From assembly GCF_012516375.2 (NCBI RefSeq), contig NZ_CP051204.2, positions 7,983,501 through 8,047,500 of the forward strand: a stretch of DNA of 64,000 nt, written 5' to 3'. The notes under the pieces were generated by a model. It had not been told where the DNA came from. It ran no database searches and saw only the letters and a program-made list of their open reading frames with translations. This document shows positions 53,688 to 62,675 of this stretch, piece by piece (positions within the stretch are counted from its first letter, which is position 1; every line of letters starts with the position of its first letter). The stretch is from Chitinophaga oryzae. Lineage in GTDB: Bacteria; Bacteroidota; Bacteroidia; Chitinophagales; Chitinophagaceae. The translations under genes were made by a program, and so were the position numbers.

Positions 53688-56600
53688 TTAATTCACGGAA
53701 ACCCCCACCTTGGCGTTCTTCCGGTGAATCTCCTCCTGCTGCTCCTTTTCAGGGGCCGGGAAGAAATTATAAGGCTTCGGTGACATATACTTCGGATCAT
53801 GCAGCTTCTTCACCTCGTCTTTCTTCATAAATAATTTTAATATCAGCACCAGGAAAGGCACATACTTCAGTGTCCTGGACATTTTATAGCGGTCCAGCAC
53901 ATCGATGGAGCGCTTGTTCATGGCATACATCACCGGCACCAGGATCAGGGTCAGGAAGGTCGCAAAAATCAACCCAAACACCATCGTCCAGGCCAGCGGG
54001 CCCCAGAAGGCCACGTTGTCCCCGCCGAAGAAAATATGCGGCTTAAACTCGCTGAACAGGGTGGCAAAGTCAATGTTAAAGCCCACTGCCAGCGGAATCA
54101 GTCCCAGGATGGCCGCGATTGCGGTCAGCAGCACCGGCGTCATACGGGTTTTGCCCGCCTCCACCACAGCCTCATACACCGGCATATGCTGCATTACCAG
54201 CAGGTCGGTAAATTCTACCAGCACGATGCCATTCCGCACCACAATGCCTGCCAGCGCCATAATACCCACCCCGGTCATCACAATGGAAATATCCATTTTA
54301 AAGATGGAGAAGCCCAGGAACACCCCGATGATACTGAACAGGATCTCCATGAAGATCACCAGCGGCCGCCCGATGGAGTTGAACTGCGTCACCATGATCA
54401 TCAGGATCAGCCCGAACGCGCCCAGCATGGCCATCAGGAGGAAATTCATCGTCTCCTGCTGGTCTTCCTGCTCACCGGTCATCTTGATTGTCACGGAGTT
54501 AGGATGACTGAAATCATTCAGCGCTGTCTGGATATGCTGTACTACCTCGTTGGCGTTAAAGCCGGTCAACACGTTGGAATACAAGGTGATAACCCGTTTC
54601 TGGTCAATACGCTTGATACCGGCGTAAGTGTTGGAATAGTGAATATCCGCCACTGCCGACAGCGGCACCTGGCGCACTGCGCCGCCCATATTCATGTCCC
54701 TGTACACCAGGTTGAGGTTCATCAGGTTATTGATGTTGTTACGCTGATTCTCCTGCAATCTTACCATGATCTTGTATTCATCTTTGGCATCCCTGATTTT
54801 GGACGCTTCAAAGCCGAACAAGGCGGTACGCAGGGCCCCACCGATCTGGCGGGTGGAAATGCCCTCATTGTTGGCCCTCTCCCTGTCAATGTTCACCACG
54901 ATCTCGGGTTTGTTGGCCTCAAAGTCGCTTTTCAGCTCTTCCACGCCGTCAATACGCAGCGAATCGAGGTAACGTTTAAGCCTGAACGAAGAACTGGTCA
55001 GCTCGTCAAAATTGTCACCGGAGATTTCAATGTTGATCGGTTTACCGGTGGGAGGGCCGCCCTGTTCCTGTTCTACGGTAATATTCGTGCCCGGGATGCC
55101 TTTTACGGCCGTACGGATCTTATCGAGGTACTGGACGGTGGATTGTCCGTTACGGGCGCCGAATTCAACGAAAGCCACGGTCACCTTCCCTTTCTGCGGC
55201 TGGGTGCTCATGTCCATCTGCGACGGGTCGCCGGCGCCTTTGGCCACGTTGGAAATAATAGACTCCACGATAGGATTGCTGGCGCCCACTACTTTCGTGA
55301 TGCGGTCTTCCACGATATGGGTGATGGAGTCGGTGTATTTCTGGTCGGTACCGTTGGGCAATTCTATGTAGGTGTAGATAAAGTTCGGATCTGCCTGCGG
55401 GAAGAACACCACTTTCGGGTTGCGGATACCGGTAAGGATGATACTGAAGATCAGCAGCGCGAAAGTGGCTACCAGGATCCATACCGGACGCCAGCCCACG
55501 AGGCACCATTTCAGGATATGTTTGTAGCGTTCCTGTACTTTAGGCCAGAATTTGTGCTGGAAGTGGCGTGCCACGCCGCCCAGCCAGAAGCGTTCCAGCA
55601 CGATCATCAGGTAGGCGAAAATCACAAAGTTGCCCACGCCCACGCTGCCGTTGACATATCCGAGCAATGCGATCACGGCGAATACGGCGGTCAGTATCCG
55701 GAACTTACGGTCAAACTTCGGTTTGGGATGATCTTCTCCTTCGTGGCGGTCCATAAAGTCCACCGCAAACACCGGGTTAATGATGTAAGCCACTACCAGC
55801 GAGGCTCCCAGCGTAGTGATCAGGGTCACCGGCAGGTAGAACATGAATTTACCGATAACGCCGGGCCAGAATAACAGCGGTACGAAAGGCGCCAGCACGG
55901 TCAGGGTTCCTGACAATACGGGCAAGAACACCTCTCCCGCCGCTATCTTGGCGGCTCTTACTATACCCAGGTCTTTTCGTTCGTTAAAAATACGGTGTAC
56001 GTTTTCAATCACCACGATGGCGTCGTCTACCACGATACCCAATGCCAGCAGGAAGGAGAACAGCACCATCATATTGAGGGTGAACCCGTATACCGGCATC
56101 AGCAGGAAGGCGATGAACATGGAGATGGGCACCGACAGCGCCACGAAGATGGCGTTCACCGCGCCCATGAAGAACATGAGGATAACGGTTACCAGGATGA
56201 AGCCGATGATAATGGTATTGATCAGGTCATGCAGGGTAACGCGGGTGGATTTGGACTGATCGGCGGTGATGGTCACATGCAGCCCTTTCGGGAAGTAGTT
56301 GGCTTCCATGTCTGCCTTGATCGCCTGTATTTTATCAGACGCATCGATCAGGTTTTTACCGCTTTGTTTGATGACGTTGAGGGTAATTACGTTTTTACCG
56401 GCGAGGCGGGCGTAGCTTTCCTGTTCGAGGAAGCCGTCCACCACGTCTGCCACGTCTTTCAGGTAAACGGTGGCGCCGGACTGTCCGCGGACGATGATGT
56501 TACCGATCTTCGCAGGGTCCTTGTATTCGCCTTTTACGCTGAGGGTTCGTTTCTGGCCGTCCATCGTTACGAGGCCGCCGGAGATGGTGATGTTTTCCCC

Positions 56601-57245
56601 CTGGATAGCGCCGACGATGTCTTCGAAACCGATCCTGGCGGCATCCATTTTATATTTATCGACATTGATCTGTATCTCTCTTTCCAGTTCCCCTACCAGG
56701 TCTACCCGGGTGATTTCGTTGAGCGCCTCGATGCGGTCTTTCATATCATCTGCATACCGTTTCAGTGTCTGCAGGTCAAAATCGCCGGAGAGGTTTACGT
56801 TCATGATGGGGATCTGGGACACGTCAATTTTTACGATCTGCGGTTCCTGTGTCAGGTCTTTCGGCAGGTCTTTTTTCGCGTCGTCCACTTTCTCCCTTAC
56901 CTGCTGGCGGGCTGCTTCGATGTCTTCATTGGCGTTGAATTCGATGGTAATGGCGGAGAAGTCCTGCATGGAGGTGCTTTTGATCTTCTTTACGCCGGAG
57001 ATGCCGTTGAGTTGTTTCTCGATGGGCTTTGTCACCAGTGTTTCCATATCTTCCGGGGAAGTACCGGCATAGATGGTGTTGATATAAAACTGCGGGAACA
57101 CCACTTCCGGGAATTGCTCCTTGGGCAGGTTGATATAGGAAAATATACCCGCCAGCGCGATGATAATGGTGGCAACATAGATGCTCACCTTATTATCGAT
57201 CGACCAGCTGGTGGGTTTAAATTCTTTATGGAGATTGTCTTGCAT
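53688..57245 (-). CDS. RND efflux transporter (AcrB/HAE1 type), inner-membrane pump
   Basis: Proton-driven pump of 1185 residues, last gene of the tetR-tolC-adaptor-RND operon. It shows the usual duplicated layout: membrane segment 1, porter domain, a central bundle with LALGIVVDDAIVVIENVHRI (proton-relay aspartates) and a second half ending GIMALAGIVVRNGIVLVEF. It is about 140 residues longer than AcrB. An extra stretch at about 500-577 contains two added hydrophobic segments (AVFAVIALLGYV, VIFAYLMIVLERFWL) before membrane segment 7, and a charged tail follows the last segment. Substrate unknown. Confidence 0.94.
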   Translation of the reverse strand: MQDNLHKEFKPTSWSIDNKVSIYVATIIIALAGIFSYINLPKEQFPEVVFPQFYINTIYAGTSPEDMETLVTKPIEKQLNGISGVKKIKSTSMQDFSAITIEFNANEDIEAARQQVREKVDDAKKDLPKDLTQEPQIVKIDVSQIPIMNVNLSGDFDLQTLKRYADDMKDRIEALNEITRVDLVGELEREIQINVDKYKMDAARIGFEDIVGAIQGENITISGGLVTMDGQKRTLSVKGEYKDPAKIGNIIVRGQSGATVYLKDVADVVDGFLEQESYARLAGKNVITLNVIKQSGKNLIDASDKIQAIKADMEANYFPKGLHVTITADQSKSTRVTLHDLINTIIIGFILVTVILMFFMGAVNAIFVALSVPISMFIAFLLMPVYGFTLNMMVLFSFLLALGIVVDDAIVVIENVHRIFNERKDLGIVRAAKIAAGEVFLPVLSGTLTVLAPFVPLLFWPGVIGKFMFYLPVTLITTLGASLVVAYIINPVFAVDFMDRHEGEDHPKPKFDRKFRILTAVFAVIALLGYVNGSVGVGNFVIFAYLMIVLERFWLGGVARHFQHKFWPKVQERYKHILKWCLVGWRPVWILVATFALLIFSIILTGIRNPKVVFFPQADPNFIYTYIELPNGTDQKYTDSITHIVEDRITKVVGASNPIVESIISNVAKGAGDPSQMDMSTQPQKGKVTVAFVEFGARNGQSTVQYLDKIRTAVKGIPGTNITVEQEQGGPPTGKPINIEISGDNFDELTSSSFRLKRYLDSLRIDGVEELKSDFEANKPEIVVNIDRERANNEGISTRQIGGALRTALFGFEASKIRDAKDEYKIMVRLQENQRNNINNLMNLNLVYRDMNMGGAVRQVPLSAVADIHYSNTYAGIKRIDQKRVITLYSNVLTGFNANEVVQHIQTALNDFSHPNSVTIKMTGEQEDQQETMNFLLMAMLGAFGLILMIMVTQFNSIGRPLVIFMEILFSIIGVFLGFSIFKMDISIVMTGVGIMALAGIVVRNGIVLVEFTDLLVMQHMPVYEAVVEAGKTRMTPVLLTAIAAILGLIPLAVGFNIDFATLFSEFKPHIFFGGDNVAFWGPLAWTMVFGLIFATFLTLILVPVMYAMNKRSIDVLDRYKMSRTLKYVPFLVLILKLFMKKDEVKKLHDPKYMSPKPYNFFPAPEKEQQEEIHRKNAKVGVSVN

Positions 57246-57275
57246 AAACTTGGTTTTAGCTGTTAGTGGTCAGCA

Positions 57276-58385
57276 TTACAGTTTGATCAGGTCATTATCA
57301 TTGAGGCCCTGATAACCGGTGGTGATGATTTTATCACCGGTTTTTAAGCCGTCTTTGATTTCAGCCTTATCGTTATAGGTGCGTCCCACTTCGACGGTCC
57401 TGCGCAGGGAGGCCAGCTGTCCGTTTTTGGATTCAGCCACCATCACGAAGGGTTTACCGGAAGAGTACTGGATGAGGTTTACCGGAATTACGACAGCGTT
57501 GCTGGTAGTATAGTCCACAATTTTGATATGCGCGATCATGTTAGGACGTATGGCGTTATCGGGCTTCAGCGGCACTTCGATTTTGATGGTGCGGCTGAGC
57601 GGGTCGATGGTCCGGGAAGCGAAGGAGATGTTTGTTTTGATCTCGCGGTTGATATCCGGGAAAGACAGGATAACGCGGTCCCCTGTTTTCAGGAGGCCGG
57701 CATACGCTTCCGCCACGTTGGCGGTCACTTTCAGGTTGTTGGCGTTCACTACGCGGAAGGTAGGATTACCGGGAGTGGCGTTGTCTCCTACCTTGGCGAT
57801 CACCGCATCCACGGTGCCGCTGATGGGGGCGATGATGCGGGTTTGGGCCAGCTGGTCCTGCAGGGTGGCCATTTTCCTTTCCAGTGATTCCTTTTGGTTT
57901 TTAGCGTTGAGGTACTGTACTTCGGAGCCTATTTTTTGTGACCAGAGGTTTTTCTGTTTTTCGAAGAGGGTGTTGGCCAGGTCCATCTGGGTGCGCAGTT
58001 CGGCCATATTGGCTTTCAGCACCTGGTCGTCTACCTGTGCCAGTGTCTGTCCTTTGCTCACCTGCTGGCCTTCTTTCACGTAGATGGCAGTGATGACGCC
58101 CATGGTACGGGCAGACACGTTTACGTTTTCGCGGGCGTCCACGCTACCCTGCACATCGATATAATGTTCGAACACGGTGTCTCTTACTTCAGACACGGTA
58201 ACATCTTTCATCCTGGCTACTGTATCTTTTTTGCCAACTTCTTTCTCAAGGGCGGCGATTTTGGTATCGAGGGCCGCTCTCTCCTTTTTGAGTTTTTCCA
58301 GTTGTTCTGCTTTGTTGCCACCGCCGCCGCAGGCAGCTATTACGACAGCGAGCACCGGGACCATGAAAAGATATCTTTTATTCAT
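57276..58385 (-). CDS. Efflux RND periplasmic adaptor (membrane fusion) lipoprotein
   Basis: Adaptor of 369 residues bridging the RND pump and TolC channel. The lipobox VVIAAC anchors it. An N-terminal coiled stretch (EQLEKLKKERAALDTKIAALEKEV) is followed by the lipoyl/barrel-sandwich halves (NVSARTMGVITAIYVKEGQQVSKGQ and ISGTVDAVIAKVGDNATPGNP) flanking a helical hairpin (about 115-175), then beta-barrel and membrane-proximal domains. The start at 58385 is set by the lipoprotein signal. It lies 30 nt upstream of the pump. Confidence 0.95.
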   Translation of the reverse strand: MNKRYLFMVPVLAVVIAACGGGGNKAEQLEKLKKERAALDTKIAALEKEVGKKDTVARMKDVTVSEVRDTVFEHYIDVQGSVDARENVNVSARTMGVITAIYVKEGQQVSKGQTLAQVDDQVLKANMAELRTQMDLANTLFEKQKNLWSQKIGSEVQYLNAKNQKESLERKMATLQDQLAQTRIIAPISGTVDAVIAKVGDNATPGNPTFRVVNANNLKVTANVAEAYAGLLKTGDRVILSFPDINREIKTNISFASRTIDPLSRTIKIEVPLKPDNAIRPNMIAHIKIVDYTTSNAVVIPVNLIQYSSGKPFVMVAESKNGQLASLRRTVEVGRTYNDKAEIKDGLKTGDKIITTGYQGLNDNDLIKL

Positions 58386-58422
58386 ATAGCTAGTAGTGAT
58401 AGGTGATTGAAAAGGTTTTGCA

Positions 58423-59784
58423 CTATAGTTTGCCATAAGCTTTGAGCAGGTCTATCCTGGCAACGATGGCGTTGTACAGCGCGGTGAAATAATTGTTCTG
58501 GGCGGTGAGCAGGTCGTTTTCGGCTGTCGTCATTTCCAGGCTGGAGCCCACGCCTTCGCGGTATTTGATCTGGGTGGTATTATGTACATCTTCTGCGAGC
58601 AGCATATTTTTTTCCTGTGCCTGCAGCGTCAGCACGTTGTTGCGGAAGGTGGAAGCGGACTGTTCTATTTCGAGATCGATGCCCAGTTTGGCATTTTCGA
58701 TGGCCACTTCACTTTTCTTTACCGCCAGCAGGGCCTGGTCTACCTGCCTTCTGCGTTGCATACCGCTGAAGATGGGCACAGAGAGGTTAAGGCCGGTGTT
58801 GAGGTAGCCGTACCACATCTGGCTTTTGAGGTAGTCGAATTTGTCACTGCCGCGGAGCGCGCCGGTAGCGACGAAGAGCTGCAGGGAAGGCAGGCCTTTC
58901 AGCTTATATCTTTTCAGGTCGTATTCGTTGGCTTTCTTTTGTGTTTCGAGCAACTGGTATTCGACGCGCTGGGAGTAGTCGAATTTGTCCATATCGGAGA
59001 TGCTTTCGGCGATCCTTTCGGTGGACAGGGTATCGGTGAGCTCTACCGGTTGTTTCAGCGGCATGCCCATCTGGTATTTGAGTGCAGCCACACCTATTTC
59101 CACGAGGTTACGGAGTTTTGTCTGTTCAGTCTGGAGGTTGGTGTACTGTACGACGAGGCGGTCTACGTCCAGTTTTTCGACGAGGCCGTTTTTATTAATT
59201 TCTCTGGTATCGTTGAGTAGTTTTTCGAGCGTAGTGATGTTGTTGGTCAGGATAGCCAGTGCTTTCCGGGCTGACAGTACGTTATAATAGGCTTTGTAGA
59301 CGTTGGCTTTGACGTCTATCTGTGATTTGGCCACATTTTTTGAGACCAGGTCTTCCAGGGTTTTACGTGCCTGTAGGGCCACCAGTACGCTGGGGTCGAA
59401 GAGCGTCTGGGTGAGCCTTACTTCGCCCATGAGGTTTTGGGGCAGCTGGAAACTGATCGCGGCAAAGGAATCTTTGGGCGCCCCTGGCATGAAATTGCCG
59501 ACACTGAACATTTGTTTCTGGACGATCGGGTTGTACTGATACTGGCCGGTACCGTTGATGGTGGGCAGGGCGAGGCCGCTGACTTCTCTGTTTTTGGCCA
59601 GCTGGATCAGTTCATCGAGTCTGGCTGTTTTTACCGCCGACTGGTTAGCCAGGGCATAGTCCACTGCTTCCCTGGCCGACAGGCGGACAGGCTCCTGGGA
59701 GGTGGTCTGGGCGCCGGCGTTGACAGCCAGCGCGAGCAGCCCCACCATGGAAGCCATGCCGGTGAGCCTTCTGATACGTTGCAT
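58423..59784 (-). CDS. TolC family outer-membrane channel
   Basis: Outer-membrane efflux protein of 453 residues: signal peptide ending near NAGAQ, then the duplicated helical-barrel repeat of the OEP family (ALANQSAVKTARLDELIQLAKNREV early; the second half ends YREGVGSSLEMTTAENDLLTAQNNYFTALYNAIVARIDLLKAYGKL). It supplies the exit duct for the RND pump. It starts 2 nt after the tetR stop, so the two are translationally linked. Confidence 0.95.
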   Translation of the reverse strand: MQRIRRLTGMASMVGLLALAVNAGAQTTSQEPVRLSAREAVDYALANQSAVKTARLDELIQLAKNREVSGLALPTINGTGQYQYNPIVQKQMFSVGNFMPGAPKDSFAAISFQLPQNLMGEVRLTQTLFDPSVLVALQARKTLEDLVSKNVAKSQIDVKANVYKAYYNVLSARKALAILTNNITTLEKLLNDTREINKNGLVEKLDVDRLVVQYTNLQTEQTKLRNLVEIGVAALKYQMGMPLKQPVELTDTLSTERIAESISDMDKFDYSQRVEYQLLETQKKANEYDLKRYKLKGLPSLQLFVATGALRGSDKFDYLKSQMWYGYLNTGLNLSVPIFSGMQRRRQVDQALLAVKKSEVAIENAKLGIDLEIEQSASTFRNNVLTLQAQEKNMLLAEDVHNTTQIKYREGVGSSLEMTTAENDLLTAQNNYFTALYNAIVARIDLLKAYGKL

Positions 59785-59786
59785 AG

Positions 59787-60398
59787 TTATATGTTTTGCG
59801 ATAGTTGTTTGTACTTTTCGATAAGCTTGTACCCTTTAGCAGAGGCTACTCCGTACAGAAAATTTTCCAGCAGTACTTTTTGTACCCTGTTCATGTCGGC
59901 ATTGCCTGTAAACGCTTCGGGCTGGAAGCTGAGCATACATCCGTAAACGCGGTATTGAGTCAGAATTCTGATGTCGAGGTCCGGCCGGTAGAGTCCTTCA
60001 CTGATGCCACGTTCCAGGTTTTCGCGGATCGTGTTGGCCAGTGAGTTGTTCTGATAGTTCAAAAAAACCTGGTATGCTTTCGCGTGGAACTTTTGCAGGT
60101 CGAGCAGGATCACGGGGTTCATGTTTCGCATGCGGCGGTCCAGCATCTCCATAACGAGGAACAGTTCCTCGATGGCGTCTGCTGATTTGTCGCGGTCTGT
60201 CAGGCATTCCGCTTCGACGAGGCCGATAAAACGGGTAAGCGCCTGGGTGACCAGGTCGTCTTTATCCATAAAATGGGCATAGAGTGTCTTTTTGGAGATG
60301 CCCATTTTTTCAGCGATGTCATCCATGGTGATTGACCTGGTGCCATATTGTCGAAACAGGCCAAAAGCCGTGTCCATGATACGTTCCTGCGGTTCCAT
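59787..60398 (-). CDS. TetR/AcrR family repressor of the efflux operon
   Basis: Regulator of 203 residues, first gene of the operon. The helix-turn-helix is at about 5-50 (RIMDTAFGLFRQYGTRSITMDDIAEKMGISKKTLYAHFMDKDDLV); the rest is the variable ligand-binding domain. A perfect 10-bp inverted repeat lies within its own promoter at 60440-60469, which fits autorepression relieved by an efflux substrate. The ligand is unknown. Confidence 0.94.
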   Translation of the reverse strand: MEPQERIMDTAFGLFRQYGTRSITMDDIAEKMGISKKTLYAHFMDKDDLVTQALTRFIGLVEAECLTDRDKSADAIEELFLVMEMLDRRMRNMNPVILLDLQKFHAKAYQVFLNYQNNSLANTIRENLERGISEGLYRPDLDIRILTQYRVYGCMLSFQPEAFTGNADMNRVQKVLLENFLYGVASAKGYKLIEKYKQLSQNI

Positions 60399-60431
60399 AA
60401 GAGTGCTTTAACAGGCTTTGTGATGCGAAGA

Positions 60432-60462
60432 CAAAACTATGGAAACTTTTTAAACTTCCAAA
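60432..60462 (-). promoter_or_regulatory. Promoter of the tetR-efflux operon
   Basis: On the minus strand TTTG (60462-60459) and TAGTTTTG (60439-60432) are spaced by exactly 19 nt, matching the Bacteroidota -33/-7 consensus. A leader of about 25-30 nt to the tetR ATG would result. Confidence 0.75.
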
Positions 60463-60469
60463 GTTTCCA
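60440..60469. promoter_or_regulatory. Putative TetR operator
   Basis: TGGAAACTTT (60440-60449) and AAAGTTTCCA (60460-60469) are perfect inverted copies separated by 10 nt. The site fills the spacer and covers the -33 box of the operon promoter, an ideal place for a TetR dimer to block RNA polymerase. Confidence 0.78.
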
Positions 60470-60534
60470 GTATTTATTTTTTATATGTGGCAACACGGAA
60501 TGGGGATGGCCATGATCACCACTGATCCGCCTGG

Positions 60535-60598
60535 TTAGCGGCGGTGCAGATCCGATTTAGCGGAGGTGCAGACCCGATTAGCGGCGGTGCAGATGGGT
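60535..60598. repeat. Three tandem ~21-bp repeats
   Basis: Units based on TTAGCGGCGGTGCAGATCCG occur three times with small changes. Further on (60600-60690) looser copies of GCGCCGGACAGCA appear. The 384-nt gap 60399-60782 also holds the tetR promoter/operator and, at 60757-60764, TAATTTTG (a -7-like box before the DUF502 gene). No gene is supported in it. Confidence 0.7.
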
Positions 60599-60782
60599 GG
60601 CGCCGAAGCCGGGATGCGGCGCCGGGCAGCAGGGGCAGCAGGAAATAGCGCCGGACAGCATGGGATGAAAAAACCTGACAGCAATGGGATAGCGGGCCTC
60701 CGGCAATCTTTACAATCAGGCAATACGGAGAGCGGACAATCTTCCGCTTATTTGTCTAATTTTGTGCCTCATTCCTTTTGCC

Positions 60783-61391
60783 ATGTCGCCAAAACTCAGA
60801 TTAAAAGTGTTTGCGTCCCGTTTATTGCGGTATTTCTTCCAGGGCCTGCTGATACTGGCCCCTATCGGGATCACTGCACTGACATTATATTGGGCGTTTG
60901 TTACTATTGACAATCTTATTCCGAAGGAGATCATTCCGGACGACACCTCATTCAACTTTTTAAAATACAAGGGCGTAGGGTTTGCGCTGGTATTGGTATT
61001 AGTGGTAGTGGTAGGGTATCTGAGTTCTTCTTTTATTATCGGGCGGATCTTCGATCTGTTTGACCATCTGCTGGAGCGTACTCCATTTATCAAATACATT
61101 TACACTTCTATCAAGGATGTATTCGATGCTTTTGTGGGAGAGAAGAAAAAGTTCGACCATCCTGTGCTGGTACAGATTTACGGCGTGGATGTATGGGAGA
61201 TGGGATTTATTACCCAGACGGACGTGACCAGTCTGGGCATGGAAGGTTACATGGCCGTTTATGTGCCGCACGCCTACGCTATTACCGGTAAGGTGTTTAT
61301 TGTGCCGAAGGAGCGGGTGAAACCGCTGGAAAACGTTTCGGCCGGAGAGGCCATGAAATTTGCCGTCAGCGGCGGCGTCACCAATATTTAG
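60783..61391 (+). CDS. DUF502 family membrane protein
   Basis: Membrane protein of 202 residues. Two hydrophobic segments (YFFQGLLILAPIGITALTLYW and VGFALVLVLVVVVGYLSSSFI) flank IDNLIPKEIIP, followed by the conserved RTPFIKYIYTSIKDVFDAFVG and a soluble domain ending in KPLENVSAGEAMKFAVSGGV. DUF502 proteins are widespread but their role is unsettled. The start at 60783 is preferred to 60762, which overlaps the -7-like box. Confidence 0.9.
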   Translation: MSPKLRLKVFASRLLRYFFQGLLILAPIGITALTLYWAFVTIDNLIPKEIIPDDTSFNFLKYKGVGFALVLVLVVVVGYLSSSFIIGRIFDLFDHLLERTPFIKYIYTSIKDVFDAFVGEKKKFDHPVLVQIYGVDVWEMGFITQTDVTSLGMEGYMAVYVPHAYAITGKVFIVPKERVKPLENVSAGEAMKFAVSGGVTNI

Positions 61392-61397
61392 TCAATG

Positions 61398-61490
61398 GGT
61401 TATTTAGAAATTTGGTTATTTAATTCTTACGGATGCTTGGCCAATTTGGGATAAATAGCTAAATTTCTAAATAACCGGATTTCTAAATTG
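61398..61490. repeat. 8-bp-phase inverted repeat after the DUF502 gene
   Basis: Left 8-mers GGTTATTT, AGAAATTT, GGTTATTT (61398-61421) face ATAAATAG, CTAAATTT, CTAAATAA, CCGGATTT, CTAAATTG (61451-61490). Arms 61398-61422 and 61452-61476 differ at only a few positions. Confidence 0.82.
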
Positions 61491-61496
61491 TTTGTT

Positions 61497-62483
61497 ATGT
61501 TAACCCGTATCCTGAAGCAGCGTTTCGCTGTAAGTTTCACTTTTATATTAATGATGTATGCCGGCAAGGCTGGTGGCTGGGGCTTTTTCGCCCACGAGCG
61601 GATCAACCGGCTGGCGGTCTTTTGTCTGCCGCCGGAGATGCTGGTGTTGTACAAGCCGCAGCTGGAGTATATCCGTGTGCACGCTACCGATCCGGATAAA
61701 CGGCGGTATATGGTGGCTGCCGAGGCGCCGCGGCACTACCTGGACATAGACGTGCTGGACCGGCCGCCTTACCGGCAGATACCGCACAGCTGGCAGGAGG
61801 CGGTAGCGCGGTACGGGGCCGATTCGCTGCAGCGCAACGGTATATTGCCCTGGCACCTGGAAAAGATCATGTTTATGCTGACGAAGGCGTTCCGGGAGCG
61901 GGACCAGCAGCGGATATTGCAGTTATCGGCAGAAGCCGGGCATTACGTGGCGGACGCACATGTGCCGCTGCATGCCTGTTCCAATCACAACGGGCAGTTC
62001 ACCGGGCAGACGGGCATCCACGGGCTGTGGGAGTCGCGCATCCCGGAGTTGCTGGCGGACGCGGAGTTTGACTACTGGGCCGGCAAAGCGCGCTATATCA
62101 GCGACTGGCGGGCCTATGTATGGCAGATCGTCACCAGCAGCGGCCTGGCAGCGGATACCGTTTTACAAAAAGAAAAGCAGTTATGTGAACAGACGCCGCC
62201 GGCTCAGCGTTATGCATATGAAGTCAGGAACGGCGTGTTAACGAGAACTTACGCTGAAGGTTATACGAAAGCGTATCACCAGTTGTTGGGAGGCATGACA
62301 GCGCGGCGGATGAAACAGGCTATAGCCGCCGTGGCGGCCTGCTGGTATACTGCCTGGGTAAATGCAGGACAGCCCTCTCTGAGGGAGCTTCATCACACAA
62401 GCCTTACAGAGAGCGAGCTACAGGAGTTCGAACAGCTGCAACGGCGGTGGACAGAGGGACGCATGCTGGGCAGAACAGAATAA
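61497..62483 (+). CDS. Exported zinc-dependent phospholipase C / S1-P1 nuclease-like protein
   Basis: Protein of about 328 residues with a signal peptide ending near residue 24 (AGKAGG). The mature chain begins GGWGFFAHERIN, the N-terminal Trp (W28) and His (H33) zinc-ligand pattern of the bacterial phospholipase C / S1-P1 nuclease superfamily. Later ligands appear in APRHYLDID and in AGHYVADAHVPLH ... GIHGLWESRIPEL (HxxxD and HxxxE). Whether it cuts lipid or nucleic acid is undecided. The ATG at 61497 is used; an in-frame TTG at 61488 lies in the preceding repeat. Confidence 0.85.
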   Translation: MLTRILKQRFAVSFTFILMMYAGKAGGWGFFAHERINRLAVFCLPPEMLVLYKPQLEYIRVHATDPDKRRYMVAAEAPRHYLDIDVLDRPPYRQIPHSWQEAVARYGADSLQRNGILPWHLEKIMFMLTKAFRERDQQRILQLSAEAGHYVADAHVPLHACSNHNGQFTGQTGIHGLWESRIPELLADAEFDYWAGKARYISDWRAYVWQIVTSSGLAADTVLQKEKQLCEQTPPAQRYAYEVRNGVLTRTYAEGYTKAYHQLLGGMTARRMKQAIAAVAACWYTAWVNAGQPSLRELHHTSLTESELQEFEQLQRRWTEGRMLGRTE

Positions 62484-62675
62484 ACGGGCAAAATATTTCG
62501 GCTGATACTGAATAATTGGAAAAGAAATTTTATCTTTGTTCCTACCGTCTTTTAACCTATCCTACACCACGCGCCTTACAGGTTTTAAAACACCCGTGCC
62601 GTTTTTTTTCCGTTTCCTTAGAAAAACCAAAACAAAGTGGAAAGATCAAAAAATGAATTTAATCTAGATCGTAAC

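Noticed and set aside
54036..57266. Two frames of over 400 codons on the plus strand opposite the RND pump
   Set aside because: Antisense shadows of the conserved transporter, with no recognisable motifs.
60535..60910. Small frames in the tetR-DUF502 gap
   Set aside because: They run through tandem repeats and into the start of the DUF502 gene in another frame; no coding features.
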